Source of the DNA: Dietzia natronolimnaea
Lineage (GTDB): Bacteria; Actinomycetota; Actinomycetes; Mycobacteriales; Mycobacteriaceae
Length of the DNA stretch: 64,000 nt
Assembly (NCBI RefSeq): GCF_039525805.1
Contig: NZ_BAAAHZ010000001.1
Direction: 5' to 3' (one strand)
The notes beneath the pieces are model-generated. The model was not told the DNA's origin and did no database searches. It saw only the letters and a program-made list of their open reading frames with translations. Position 1 is the first letter of the stretch, and each line of letters starts with the position of its first letter. Below are positions 51,649-60,774 of the stretch, piece by piece. A program made the position numbers and the translations under genes.

Positions 51649-51761
51649 AAAGTTGAGGCATTGCTCACGTCGGGGCCACGATCGGGGCCCGGAAGGCGGC
51701 GGGACCATCGGGTTGACGATAGTGTGTGATCGATACCATGCACCGTGTACGAGGAGCTGTG

Positions 51762-53588
51762 ATGACCACCACCACCATTCCCGGCCTCGAGGGTCAGGCG
51801 CCAACCGATCACGCGGAGATGCTCGCGTGGATCGCCGAGGTCGCCGAACTGACCCAGCCGGACCGGGTCGTCTTCGCCGACGGCTCCGACGAGGAGTGGG
51901 ACCGCCTCACGACGGAACTGGTGGAGCACGGCACCTTCGTGAAACTCGACGAGTCCAAGAAGCCCAATTCGTTCCTCGCCCAGTCCGACCCCAAGGACGT
52001 CGCGCGGGTCGAGTCGCGGACGTTCATCTGCTCGGAGACCGCGGAGGGCGCCGGCCCCACCAACAACTGGCGCGACCCGGCCGAGATGCGCGGCCACATG
52101 ACCGAGTTGTTCCGCGGCAGCATGCGTGGTCGCACGATGTACGTCGTGCCCTACTGCATGGGCCCCCTGGAGGCCGAGGACCCCAAGCTCGGCATCGAGC
52201 TCTCCGACTCCGCCTACGTCGTGGTGTCCATGAAGATCATGACCCGCATGGGCACCGCCGCGCTGGAGAAGATCGGCTCCGACGGCGCGTACGTCAAGGG
52301 CCTGCACACCGTGGGCGCCCCGCTCGAGCCCGGCCAGGAGGACGTCTCGTGGCCGTGTAATGAGGAGAAGTACATCACCCACTTCCCGGAGAGCCGGGAG
52401 ATCTGGTCCTTCGGATCCGGGTACGGCGGCAACGCGCTGCTGGGCAAGAAGTGCTTCGCGCTGCGGATCGCGTCCGCCATGGCGCGCGACGAGGGCTGGA
52501 TGGCCGAGCACATGCTCATCCTCAAGCTCATCTCCCCGGAGGACAAGGTCTACTTCATCGCCGCGGCCTTCCCGTCCGCGTGCGGCAAGACCAACCTCGC
52601 GATGCTGCAGCCGACCATCGAGGGCTGGCGCGCGGAGGTCGTGGGAGACGACATCGCCTGGATGCGCTTCGGCGAGGACGGCCGGCTCTACGCCGTCAAC
52701 CCGGAGTACGGCTTCTTCGGCGTCGCGCCCGGCACCAACTACTCGTCCAACCCCAACGCCATGAAGACGCTGGAGGCGGGCAACTCCATCTACACCAACG
52801 TCGCCCTCACGGACGACGGCGACGTGTGGTGGGAGGACCTGGAGGGGACCCCGGACCACCTGATCGACTGGCTGGGCAACGACTGGACGCCCGTGGGCGA
52901 CGGCGGGGCCGGCAACGCCGCCCACCCCAACTCCCGCTACTGCGTGCCGATCGACCAGTGCCCGGTCACGGCCGCGGAGTTCAACTCCCCCGAGGGCGTG
53001 CCGATCTCGGCCATCCTGTTCGGCGGTCGCCGCGCGGACACCGTGCCGCTGGTGAGCGAGGCCCACTCGTGGAACCACGGCGTCTACATCGGTGCCACCC
53101 TCTCCTCCGGCCAGACCGCGGCCGCGGAGGGCCAGGTCGGCGCGGTCCGCCGCGACCCGATGGCCATGCTGCCCTTCATCGGCTACAACGTCGGTGACTA
53201 CTTCCAGCACTGGGTGGACATGGGCGCCCGCGGTGGCGACAAGATGCCCAAGGTCTTCCTGGTCAACTGGTTCCGCAAGGGCGCGGACGGTCGCTTCCTC
53301 TGGCCCGGGTTCGGCGAGAACAGCCGGGTCCTCAAGTGGGTCGTGGACCGCATCGAGGGCCGGGTCGAGGCGGACGAGACCGTCGCGGGCTTCACCGCCC
53401 GCGCCTCGGACATCGACCTCACCGGCCTCGACACCCCCCTCAAGGACGTCGAGGAGGCACTGGCCATCGACCCCGAGGAGTGGCGCCGCGAGCTCCCGCT
53501 CATCACCGAGTGGCTGGAGTTCTGCGGACCCAAGGTCCCGGCCGAGGTGCACGAGCAGTTCGCCGCCCTCAAGGAGCGCCTGGGCTGA
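51762..53588 (+). CDS. pckG: GTP-dependent phosphoenolpyruvate carboxykinase
   Basis: The 608-residue product is complete. It has AFPSACGKTNLAMLQP (kinase-1a P-loop with the reactive Cys), DDIAWMRFGEDGRLYAVNPEYGFFGVAPGTN (metal and substrate site) and NWFRKGADGRFLWPGFGEN. PEPCK converts oxaloacetate and GTP to PEP, GDP and CO2 and is the entry to gluconeogenesis from fatty acids. The ATG at 51762 is preceded by GAGGAG. The 114-bp leader region shows no riboswitch. A strong hairpin follows the gene. Confidence 0.97.
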   Translation: MTTTTIPGLEGQAPTDHAEMLAWIAEVAELTQPDRVVFADGSDEEWDRLTTELVEHGTFVKLDESKKPNSFLAQSDPKDVARVESRTFICSETAEGAGPTNNWRDPAEMRGHMTELFRGSMRGRTMYVVPYCMGPLEAEDPKLGIELSDSAYVVVSMKIMTRMGTAALEKIGSDGAYVKGLHTVGAPLEPGQEDVSWPCNEEKYITHFPESREIWSFGSGYGGNALLGKKCFALRIASAMARDEGWMAEHMLILKLISPEDKVYFIAAAFPSACGKTNLAMLQPTIEGWRAEVVGDDIAWMRFGEDGRLYAVNPEYGFFGVAPGTNYSSNPNAMKTLEAGNSIYTNVALTDDGDVWWEDLEGTPDHLIDWLGNDWTPVGDGGAGNAAHPNSRYCVPIDQCPVTAAEFNSPEGVPISAILFGGRRADTVPLVSEAHSWNHGVYIGATLSSGQTAAAEGQVGAVRRDPMAMLPFIGYNVGDYFQHWVDMGARGGDKMPKVFLVNWFRKGADGRFLWPGFGENSRVLKWVVDRIEGRVEADETVAGFTARASDIDLTGLDTPLKDVEEALAIDPEEWRRELPLITEWLEFCGPKVPAEVHEQFAALKERLG

Positions 53589-53626
53589 GACCTGCGGGAC
53601 GAGAACGGAAGTCCCGGAGACGGATC

Positions 53627-53667
53627 CGCGAACGGGCCGCACCCACACCGGGTGCGGCCCGTTCGCG
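53627..53667. terminator. 18-bp hairpin terminator after pckG
   Basis: Perfect arms CGCGAACGGGCCGCACCC and its complement enclose ACACC, 38 bp after the stop. TTCCGTG follows. Confidence 0.9.
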
Positions 53668-53759
53668 TTCCGTGTGACCGAACCCTCTTTCCAAGATCCC
53701 CATTCGGTGGGACAGTGGTTGCGTCATCAATACACTGAGCGCATGTGTGGAGGAGTGGC

Positions 53760-54488
53760 ATGAGGGTCGCCGCTGCCGGACTCATCGCCCTCCCGGTTCT
53801 CGTGGGAGGGCTCGGGCTCGCGGCGGCGGTCGTCGTCCTCGGTTCACCGGAGGCCACCGCACCTAGCGCTGACGAGGTGGCCGAGGAGGTCGCCGCTCCG
53901 GGGTCGGGGGGACCGGTCACCCGCGACGGCACCGACATCGAGGGGTCGAGACCGCACCTGACGGTGCGCTCGGGGATGCCTTCGCTCATGCTCGCCGGGA
54001 CGATCCCGGGGTTCCTCGCCCTCCTCCCGGCCTCGGTGGGCCCCCTGCCCACCCTGACCCCCTTCGGGGACGCCACCGCAGGGGCCGGCGGGCCCGCCAC
54101 CGGCCGACCGGCGGGTCCGGCGGGTCCGACGACAACCGTGCCGTCGACGGCCGGCAGCCCGGCCCCGACCGTCAGGAATCCCTCCCCCGTACCCGACCCC
54201 CGCGTCGGATCCGCCCCGGCGACGGGCTCCGGTGCGACGGCTCCCCGGCCGACCGTCCCCGGCGGTCCGGTGCTGCTCACGATCGACCCCACGGCGGGCC
54301 CCGGGACGGATGCACCCGCCACCGGCAGGCCCCAGACCGACCGCACACCACCGCCGCACGCCGCTGAGACAGGGCGCCCAAATCACGCGGGGACCACGGG
54401 GCCGCCCCCGCACGCCTCGGCACACCCGCGAAGCGACGGGGCGCTCCGGGACTCCTCGCGGTCCTACGCCCGTTCCTCGCCGGAGTGA
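53760..54488 (+). CDS. Secreted or anchored Pro/Thr/Ala-rich protein upstream of a histidine kinase
   Basis: The ATG at 53760 has GGAGGAG 4-5 nt upstream. The 242-residue product begins with a hydrophobic segment (AAGLIALPVLVGGLGLAAAVVVL) and later a second one (LMLAGTIPGFLALLPAS). The rest is disordered and rich in Pro, Thr, Gly and Ala. No Cys lipobox is seen. The kinase gene begins within its last codons (4-bp overlap), so the two are co-translated. It may be an accessory sensor or a wall-spanning protein of the two-component system. No family is recognised. Confidence 0.7.
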   Translation: MRVAAAGLIALPVLVGGLGLAAAVVVLGSPEATAPSADEVAEEVAAPGSGGPVTRDGTDIEGSRPHLTVRSGMPSLMLAGTIPGFLALLPASVGPLPTLTPFGDATAGAGGPATGRPAGPAGPTTTVPSTAGSPAPTVRNPSPVPDPRVGSAPATGSGATAPRPTVPGGPVLLTIDPTAGPGTDAPATGRPQTDRTPPPHAAETGRPNHAGTTGPPPHASAHPRSDGALRDSSRSYARSSPE

Positions 54489-56140
54489 CCCCGCGGCTGG
54501 GAAGGGCGCCCTCGGTCCGATGGTGGTACTCGGCGCGCCTGCGCATCACGCTGGGAATCACCCTCACCTCTGCCGCCGTGTTCGCCGCCATGGTGCTGTT
54601 CACGCTGCAGGTGCTCCATCTCACCGCCGAACGGACGACCGACGCCCGTCTCAACCGCGAGGCCGCGGACTTCTCGACGTTCATGGACGCGGGGATCCTG
54701 CCGTCGGCCGAGTCGGAGAACCCCACCACCGAGCAGCTGATCCGCGCGTATCTGGCGCAGCAGTACCCGTCGGCCGAGCTGCTCCTCGTGGGGACCGCCA
54801 CCACCTCGGGGACGCAGTTCACGCTCTCGAGGTTCAGCTCGGACGACGACACCCTGTTCCCCCCGGCCATGCGGTCCCAGATCCAACGGATCGGGCTGGT
54901 GTCGGATGAGGGGTCCGGTGTCATCGACGGCACCGTGCGGTGGCGGAAGGCCGAGGTCGACGGCCCGGCCGGGCCGGCCAACATCGTGGTCGCGATCAGT
55001 GACGCACCCACCCGCGAGGACACCGGTCGCGTCGCCGACCTCCTGCTGAGCACCGGCGCCGGCGGCATCGTCCTCAGCGCGCTCGTCGCCTGGCTCCTGG
55101 CCGGCCGGATGATCGTCCCCGTCCGGAGGATCCGTGAGGCCGCGGAGACGATCTCGGCCGCGGACCTGTCACGACGGGTCCCCGTCGACGGACCGGACGA
55201 GATCGTCTCCCTGGCCGACACGGTCAACGCGATGCTCGAGCGCGTGGAGGAGGCCTATCGGACGCAGCGGGAGTTCCTCGACGACGCCGGCCACGAGCTC
55301 CGCACGCCCCTGACCGTGGTCCAGGGGAACCTGGATCTCATGCCGGAGGATCCGCAGGAGCGGGCCGAGACCACCCGGATCATGCAGGACGAGCTGTCCC
55401 GGATGACCCGCATCGTCGAGGACCTGCTCACCCTGGCGCGCTCCGACCGCCCCGACTTCCTCCAGACCGCCCCCACCGACGTCGCGGAACTGGTTCTGGA
55501 CGTCGAGGCGAAGATCGACGTGATCGCCGACCGCGAGTGGTCGGTGCTGCCGTACGCCGAGGACGTCGCCCTGCTGGACCAGCACCGGATCACCCAGGCG
55601 CTCATCCAGTTCTGCTCCAATGCCGTGCGGTTCACCGGACCGGGGGACCTGATCGAGATCGGCTGCCGGGTGATCGCCCCGGGGGACCCGACGGTCACCG
55701 ACGATCTGGCGGTCGGCCCACTGCCCGACCCGCCGCATCGCGAGAACTACCGACGCCGGTTGCTGTGGTGGGTGCGCGACAGCGGCCCGGGGATCCCGCC
55801 CGGCGAGGAGGAGACCATCTTCGAGCGGTTCCACACCGCCCGCGGTCAGCTCCGCGACGGTCGCGGGGGAACCGGGCTGGGCCTGGCGATCGTCGCGACG
55901 ATCGCCCGGGCCCACGGGGGCCGCGCGTTCGCGTTCAACGCCAAGGGCGGGGGCGCCGCGTTCTGCATCGTCGTCCCCTACGTCCCCGCGAGCTTCGATT
56001 CCGACGCCGGGGACGAGGTGGACACCGACCTCGACGAGGCCGCCCCCACGGTCGGTCGGGGGCCCGAGCGTCGCCGCCGATCCGGCCGGGGGCGGTACGA
56101 GCGGAACCGGCGATCCGGCGCACCCGGGGACACGACCTGA
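54485..56140 (+). CDS. HAMP-containing sensor histidine kinase
   Basis: The GTG at 54485 gives 551 residues: helix 1 at about 20-42, an extracytoplasmic domain (about 45-185), helix 2 (GAGGIVLSALVAWLLAGRMIV), HAMP, HisKA with phospho-acceptor His270 in DDAGHELRTPL, and HATPase motifs SNAVRFTGPGD, DSGPGIP and GTGLGLAIVA. A long Arg-rich cytosolic tail follows. This is close to the general EnvZ/MprB-type design; the signal is unknown. It is followed by the response regulator after 60 bp. Confidence 0.95.
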   Translation: MTPRLGRAPSVRWWYSARLRITLGITLTSAAVFAAMVLFTLQVLHLTAERTTDARLNREAADFSTFMDAGILPSAESENPTTEQLIRAYLAQQYPSAELLLVGTATTSGTQFTLSRFSSDDDTLFPPAMRSQIQRIGLVSDEGSGVIDGTVRWRKAEVDGPAGPANIVVAISDAPTREDTGRVADLLLSTGAGGIVLSALVAWLLAGRMIVPVRRIREAAETISAADLSRRVPVDGPDEIVSLADTVNAMLERVEEAYRTQREFLDDAGHELRTPLTVVQGNLDLMPEDPQERAETTRIMQDELSRMTRIVEDLLTLARSDRPDFLQTAPTDVAELVLDVEAKIDVIADREWSVLPYAEDVALLDQHRITQALIQFCSNAVRFTGPGDLIEIGCRVIAPGDPTVTDDLAVGPLPDPPHRENYRRRLLWWVRDSGPGIPPGEEETIFERFHTARGQLRDGRGGTGLGLAIVATIARAHGGRAFAFNAKGGGAAFCIVVPYVPASFDSDAGDEVDTDLDEAAPTVGRGPERRRRSGRGRYERNRRSGAPGDTT

Positions 56141-56200
56141 TGACACGCTCGAATCACGTGCTCCGCGTGGAATACTCCATTGTCTTAGAAGGAGGGTTGC

Positions 56201-56863
56201 ATGACGAATGTGCTCGTCGTGGAGGATGACGACCTCATCCGCTCGGTACTGGTCAAGGCACTCGGCGGCGCCGAGTACACCGCACTCGAGGCGGTGGACG
56301 GGGACAGCGCGCGGTCCATCCTGTCGACCATCTCCGACATCGATCTGATGTTGCTGGACATCGGCCTGCCGGACATCGACGGCCTGACGCTGCTGCGCGA
56401 GGCGCGCGACCGCGGGTTCGCGGCTCCCGTCATCATCCTCACGGCCCGCGACAGCGTCGCGAACACCGTCGAGGGACTGGACTCCGGGGCGAACGACTAC
56501 ATGGTCAAGCCCTTCCGTGTCCCGGAGCTGCTGGCCCGCATCCGGCTCCGCCTGCGCGAGCACGAGGCGTCGGAGGACCCCGGCATCCTCGAGCACGCCG
56601 GCATGCGCCTGGACATCCGCACCCGCCGGGTCGAGGTCGACGGCCGGATCCAGGAACTCACGAACCGCGAGTACTCGCTGCTGGAGATGTTGCTGCGCAA
56701 CAAGGGCGAGACCATCAGCCGTGAGCAGTTGCTCGAGAGCGTGTGGGGTATGGACTTCGACCCCGGTTCGAACATCGTCAACGTCTACATCCGGTCGTTG
56801 CGCCGCAAGATCGGTGAGAACAAGGTCCACACCGTCCGGGGCGTCGGCTACCGCGTGGAGTGA
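56201..56863 (+). CDS. OmpR/PhoB-family response regulator
   Basis: The 220-residue product has a receiver domain with acidic pocket E8/D9/D10, phosphorylation Asp53 (MLLDIGLPDIDG), Thr in LTARD and Lys in MVKPF, then a winged-helix DNA-binding domain (LTNREYSLLEMLLRNKGETISREQL to VHTVRGVGYRV). AAGGAGGG before the ATG is the strongest ribosome site of the unit, so more regulator than kinase would be made. The order kinase then regulator is the reverse of the usual. A hairpin at 56888-56921 ends the unit. Confidence 0.97.
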   Translation: MTNVLVVEDDDLIRSVLVKALGGAEYTALEAVDGDSARSILSTISDIDLMLLDIGLPDIDGLTLLREARDRGFAAPVIILTARDSVANTVEGLDSGANDYMVKPFRVPELLARIRLRLREHEASEDPGILEHAGMRLDIRTRRVEVDGRIQELTNREYSLLEMLLRNKGETISREQLLESVWGMDFDPGSNIVNVYIRSLRRKIGENKVHTVRGVGYRVE

Positions 56864-56887
56864 CCGCTCCACCCCGACCGGACCACT

Positions 56888-56921
56888 GCGGCGCCGGACC
56901 CGTGATCGGGTCCGGCGCCGC
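56888..56921 (+). terminator. 15-bp hairpin after the response regulator
   Basis: GCGGCGCCGGACCCG and its complement enclose TGAT, 24 bp after the stop codon. It could also end transcription of the convergent aldehyde dehydrogenase gene. Confidence 0.85.
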
Positions 56922-56981
56922 TGTCGTCCCGGGTGGTGGGGGCCGCCCGGCCGGGCGATCCCCACCACGCTCAGACGGGGC

Positions 56982-58454
56982 TCACCCCGCGGGCGCTTCC
57001 CATCCGAACGGCATGAGCACGCTCTGCAGCTCGCAGTAGGCGTCCAGCCCCTCGGGTCCGTTCTCGCGGCCGAGGCCGGAGTTCTTGAAGCCGCCGAACG
57101 GCGCGCTCGGGTCGAAGGCGTACCAGTTGATGCCCATGGTGCCGGTGCGCACCCGCTGCGCCACGGCGAGCGCGGCGTCCGGGTCGGCCGAGTACACGGC
57201 TCCGGCCAGACCGAACTCGGAGTCGTTGGCGATCCGCACAGCCTCGTCGACGGTGTCGTACGCGATGACCTGGAGCACGGGCCCGAAGATCTCCTCCTGG
57301 GCGATGGTCATGGAGTTGTCGACGTCGGTGAACACGGTCGGCTGGACAAAGGCACCCTCGGCGACGCCGGCGGGCAGTCCCTCGACCTTCCCGCCGCCGT
57401 AGGCGATGGTCGCGCCCTCCTCGACACCCTTGCGGATGTACCCCTCGACGCTGTCCTTCTGCTTGTGGTTGGCCAGCGGGCCGAACGCGGTGCCCTCGGC
57501 GGACGGGTCGCCGACCGGCATGGCCTTGACGTTCTCGACCAGGGCCTCCACGACCTCGTCGTAGCGCGACCGCGGGGCGAGGATGCGGTTCTGGGACACG
57601 CACGCCTGGCCGGAGTTCATCAGGGCGGAGAACACCATGGTCCCGGCGTTGGCGGCGATGTCGGCGTCCTCGAGGATGATCGCCGCGCTCTTGCCGCCGA
57701 GCTCGAGCGAGCAGCGGGTGAGGTTCTGCGCGGCGATCCCGGCGATGTGCTTGCCGACCCCCGTGGAGCCGGTGAACGAGATCTTGTCGACCTCCGGGTG
57801 CGAGACCAGGTGGTCGCCCACGGAGCTCGGGCCGGTCACCACGGACAGCACACCCTCGGGCAGGCCTGCCTCGCGGAACAGGTCCGCCAGCCACAGCGCG
57901 GACAGCGGGGTCGCGGACGACGGCTTGAGGACCACCGAGCTTCCCGAGAGCAGGGCCGGGCCGAGCTTGGCGGAGTTGAGGTAGAGCGGGACGTTCCACG
58001 CGGTGACGGCGGCCACCACACCGACGGGCTGACGGGTCACCACGGACGCCCCGTAGTCGCCGTGCCGGACCTCGGACCACGGGAAGTCCGCGGCCAGCTT
58101 CGCGTAGTACCGCAGCACGCCGAGCGTGGGTGTCACCTGGATCATCGCTGCGGTCCCGGGAGGGGTGCCCATCTCGTCGGAGAGGATCTGGCAGACCTCG
58201 CCCTGGCGTTCCTCGAGCATGTCGGCGACCCGGCCGATCAGCGCGCCGCGCTCGGCGGGCGGGGTGAGCCGCCACACGCCCGACTCGAAGGAGTCCCGGG
58301 CCTGGCTGACCATCTCGTCGACGTCCTCCGTGGTGGTCTCGGCCACCCGCCCGACGACGGCGTTCGTGGCCGGGGAGGTCACCTCGAGAACCCCGGTGGA
58401 GAGGGGGTCTGTCCAGCGAGTGCCGGAGAAGAGCTTGTCATGGACGACGACCAC
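56982..58454 (-). CDS. Aldehyde dehydrogenase (Rv0223c-like)
   Basis: The GTG at 58454, with CTCGGAG upstream and TACGAT further up as -10 (58495-58500), gives 490 residues, the normal family length. Key motifs are FTGSTGVGKHIAG (NAD site), LELGGKSAAII (general base Glu), NSGQACVSQNR (catalytic Cys) and EEIFGPVLQV. It oxidises an unknown aldehyde with NAD. The order with the following methyltransferase and glycosyltransferase resembles Rv0223c-Rv0225. Confidence 0.95.
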   Translation of the reverse strand: MVVVHDKLFSGTRWTDPLSTGVLEVTSPATNAVVGRVAETTTEDVDEMVSQARDSFESGVWRLTPPAERGALIGRVADMLEERQGEVCQILSDEMGTPPGTAAMIQVTPTLGVLRYYAKLAADFPWSEVRHGDYGASVVTRQPVGVVAAVTAWNVPLYLNSAKLGPALLSGSSVVLKPSSATPLSALWLADLFREAGLPEGVLSVVTGPSSVGDHLVSHPEVDKISFTGSTGVGKHIAGIAAQNLTRCSLELGGKSAAIILEDADIAANAGTMVFSALMNSGQACVSQNRILAPRSRYDEVVEALVENVKAMPVGDPSAEGTAFGPLANHKQKDSVEGYIRKGVEEGATIAYGGGKVEGLPAGVAEGAFVQPTVFTDVDNSMTIAQEEIFGPVLQVIAYDTVDEAVRIANDSEFGLAGAVYSADPDAALAVAQRVRTGTMGINWYAFDPSAPFGGFKNSGLGRENGPEGLDAYCELQSVLMPFGWEAPAG

Positions 58455-58585
58455 GGGGACCTCCGAGAGGTAGAAAACAAGAACGTGTTCCACGATCGTA
58501 GACGAGTGTCCGACTCCCCGGGCGGCCCTCGCACATGCCGCACGCCGCACGCCGCCCGGTGCCCGGCGCACGCCGCCCGCGACGC

Positions 58586-59443
58586 TCACCGGGCCCGCAG
58601 CACCACCACGAGGTTCGACACGAGGACCTCGCGGACCAGCGGCACGCGCACCAGCCACCACGCCCACCGCGGGTGGTACCGGGGGAAGGCGGCCAGCAGT
58701 TCGCCCGACGCCGTCCCCCGCGCCCACTCGAGGCCCTCCGCGCATCCCACCTCGAACAACGACTCGCCGTAGACGTTCTTCGGCGGGTGCCCGTGTCGGC
58801 GTTCGTACATCCGCCGGGCGCGCTCCCCGCCGAGGTAGTGGGTCATCCCCATCTCGTGACCGCCGAACGGGCCGTACCAGAGGGTGTAGGAGACCACGAC
58901 GAGGCCACCGGGTCGCGTCACCCGGAGCATCTCCTCGGCCATCGTCCACGGCTCGGGCACGTGCTCGGCCACGTTGGAGGAGATGCACACGTCCACCGAA
59001 TCCGACCGGATGGGCAGCGACATCCCGCTGCCCCGGACCGAGCCCGACTGGTCCAGCCCGGCAGCGGACATCTCCCCCACGTCGGGCTCCACGGAGACGT
59101 ACCGCGCGCCCTCCGCGGCATAGGCCTCCGAGAAGTAACCGGGCCCTCCCCCCACGTCGAGCACCGTGAGCCCCGGGAGCCGGGCGCCTGCCGGGTGCCC
59201 GGTATCCGTCGACGACGCGGCGTCACCCGCCCCGCCCCCCGACGGGTCACCCGGCCGGTCCCCGGACTCCGCCCACAGGTCAGCCACCAGCTCGACGGTG
59301 TCCCGCGCCAGCCCGGAGTAGAAGGTGTCCGGATCGGACTGCTCCAGGGGGAACGAGCGCAGGAGCCCGAGCGAGCGCCCGAGGGTGGCGCGGCGGGCCA
59401 CCGAACGCAGTGCGCTCGACCGGTGATCTGCAGGTGGGGTCAC
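58586..59443 (-). CDS. SAM-dependent methyltransferase of the mycolate/glycan locus (MtrP/Rv0224c-like)
   Basis: The GTG at 59443 lies 7 nt after TATCGT (59451-59456), so the mRNA is leaderless. The 285-residue product has a class I methyltransferase fold: LDVGGGPGYFSEAYAAEGARYVSVEPD, then ISSNVAEHVPEPW. In corynebacteria a protein at this place (MtrP, homologue of Rv0224c) is known to be needed for normal trehalose mycolate transport; I believe this gene is its counterpart, on order and type. An insert of about 20 Gly/Asp-rich residues precedes motif I. Confidence 0.85.
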   Translation of the reverse strand: MTPPADHRSSALRSVARRATLGRSLGLLRSFPLEQSDPDTFYSGLARDTVELVADLWAESGDRPGDPSGGGAGDAASSTDTGHPAGARLPGLTVLDVGGGPGYFSEAYAAEGARYVSVEPDVGEMSAAGLDQSGSVRGSGMSLPIRSDSVDVCISSNVAEHVPEPWTMAEEMLRVTRPGGLVVVSYTLWYGPFGGHEMGMTHYLGGERARRMYERRHGHPPKNVYGESLFEVGCAEGLEWARGTASGELLAAFPRYHPRWAWWLVRVPLVREVLVSNLVVVLRAR

Positions 59444-59499
59444 AGCGCAGACGATACCGGCGGGTCCGGGCCCGACCCGCGCTGCGTACAGTGTGCGCC

Positions 59500-60774
59500 G
59501 TGGCTCGAATCCTGCTGCTGTGCTGGCGAGACAGCACCCATCCGCAGGGCGGCGGCAGCGAGCGGTATCTGGAGCACGTCGCGGACGGACTGGCGGCCGC
59601 GGGACACACCGTCGTCTACCGGACCTCCCGGTCCCGTGGCGCGCCCCGCTCGGAGGTGAGACCGACTGGCAGGACAGCCGGCGCGACCGGGCCCGGGGCC
59701 ACGGTCAGCAGGGGCGGCGGCCGCTTCACCGTCTACCCGCGTGCACTGGGCGCGATGCTCCTCGGGCGCCTCGGGCTGGGGCCCCTCGGCGCGCTGCGGA
59801 AGCCCGACGTCGTCGTCGACACCCAGAACGGCGTCCCCTTCTTCGCCCGGCTCGCCACCACCGCGCCCGTCGTGGTGCTGGTCCACCACATCCACCGCGA
59901 GCAGTGGCCCGTCGCCGGGTGGCTGGTCGCGAGGATCGGCTGGTGGATCGAGTCGTGGCTCTCGCCGCGCGTGCACTCGGGCAGCCAGTACGTCACCGTG
60001 TCGCTGCCGTCGGCGGACGAGCTCGCCGACCTGGGGGTGGACCCGGCCCGCATCGCGGTGGTCCGCAACGGCCTGGACCCGCTGCCCGCCGGGGTCCGAC
60101 CGGGCGCGCCCGGGGCCCGCGCCGAGGGCCCGCACCTGGTGGTGCTGTCCCGGTTGGTGCCGCACAAGCACGTCGAGGACGCGCTGGACGTGCTGGCGGC
60201 GCTCCGCGCGACCCATCCGGGGCTGGTCCTGGACGTGATCGGCAGTGGGTGGTGGTCCGACCGGCTCCGCGAGTACGCGGGCGACCGGGGCCTGGACCGC
60301 GGACCGGACCAGGGCCCGGACGGCGCCGGGACCCGCCACCCCGCGGGTGCGGTCGTGTTCCACGGTCACGTCGACGAGGCCACCAAGCACCGGCTCCTCG
60401 CCGCGGCGTCGCTCCACCTCATGCCCTCGCGCAAGGAGGGCTGGGGGCTCGCGGTCTCCGAGGCGGCGCAGCACGGCGTCCCCACCATCGGCTACCACCA
60501 CGCGGCCGGACTGCGGGACTCGATCGACGACGGCGAGACCGGCCTGCTCGTGGACGACGTCGCGGCCATGACGGCGGCGACCGAGCGTCTGCTGGCCGAT
60601 GCCGGTCTGCGCGACCGGATGGGCGAGGCCGCCCGTCGCAAGGCCGCCGGGCTGTCGTGGCCCGCGACCGGGGCCGCGATGGCCGAGGTCCTCACCGCCG
60701 TCACCGAGGGGCGCCGGGTCAGCGGCGTGATCGGCGGCCCACCCAGGCCAGCGCCGTCGCCACCACGCCGGTGA
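59500..60774 (+). CDS. GT4-family glycosyltransferase (Rv0225-like)
   Basis: The GTG at 59500 follows TACAGT (59487-59492) by 7 nt. The 424-residue product has the GT-B design: ILLLCWRDSTHPQGGGSERYLEHVADGLAAAGH at the N-terminus, VVLSRLVPHKHVEDAL in the middle and the donor-site motif MPSRKEGWGLAVSEAAQHGVPTIGY. It probably transfers a sugar from a nucleotide donor in envelope polysaccharide or lipoglycan synthesis. The last 56 bp overlap the convergent membrane gene. Confidence 0.9.
   Translation: MARILLLCWRDSTHPQGGGSERYLEHVADGLAAAGHTVVYRTSRSRGAPRSEVRPTGRTAGATGPGATVSRGGGRFTVYPRALGAMLLGRLGLGPLGALRKPDVVVDTQNGVPFFARLATTAPVVVLVHHIHREQWPVAGWLVARIGWWIESWLSPRVHSGSQYVTVSLPSADELADLGVDPARIAVVRNGLDPLPAGVRPGAPGARAEGPHLVVLSRLVPHKHVEDALDVLAALRATHPGLVLDVIGSGWWSDRLREYAGDRGLDRGPDQGPDGAGTRHPAGAVVFHGHVDEATKHRLLAAASLHLMPSRKEGWGLAVSEAAQHGVPTIGYHHAAGLRDSIDDGETGLLVDDVAAMTAATERLLADAGLRDRMGEAARRKAAGLSWPATGAAMAEVLTAVTEGRRVSGVIGGPPRPAPSPPRR

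Noticed and set aside
51513..53648. 711-codon open frame antisense to pckG
   Set aside because: The plus strand encodes an intact PEPCK; the other frame has no motif or ribosome site.
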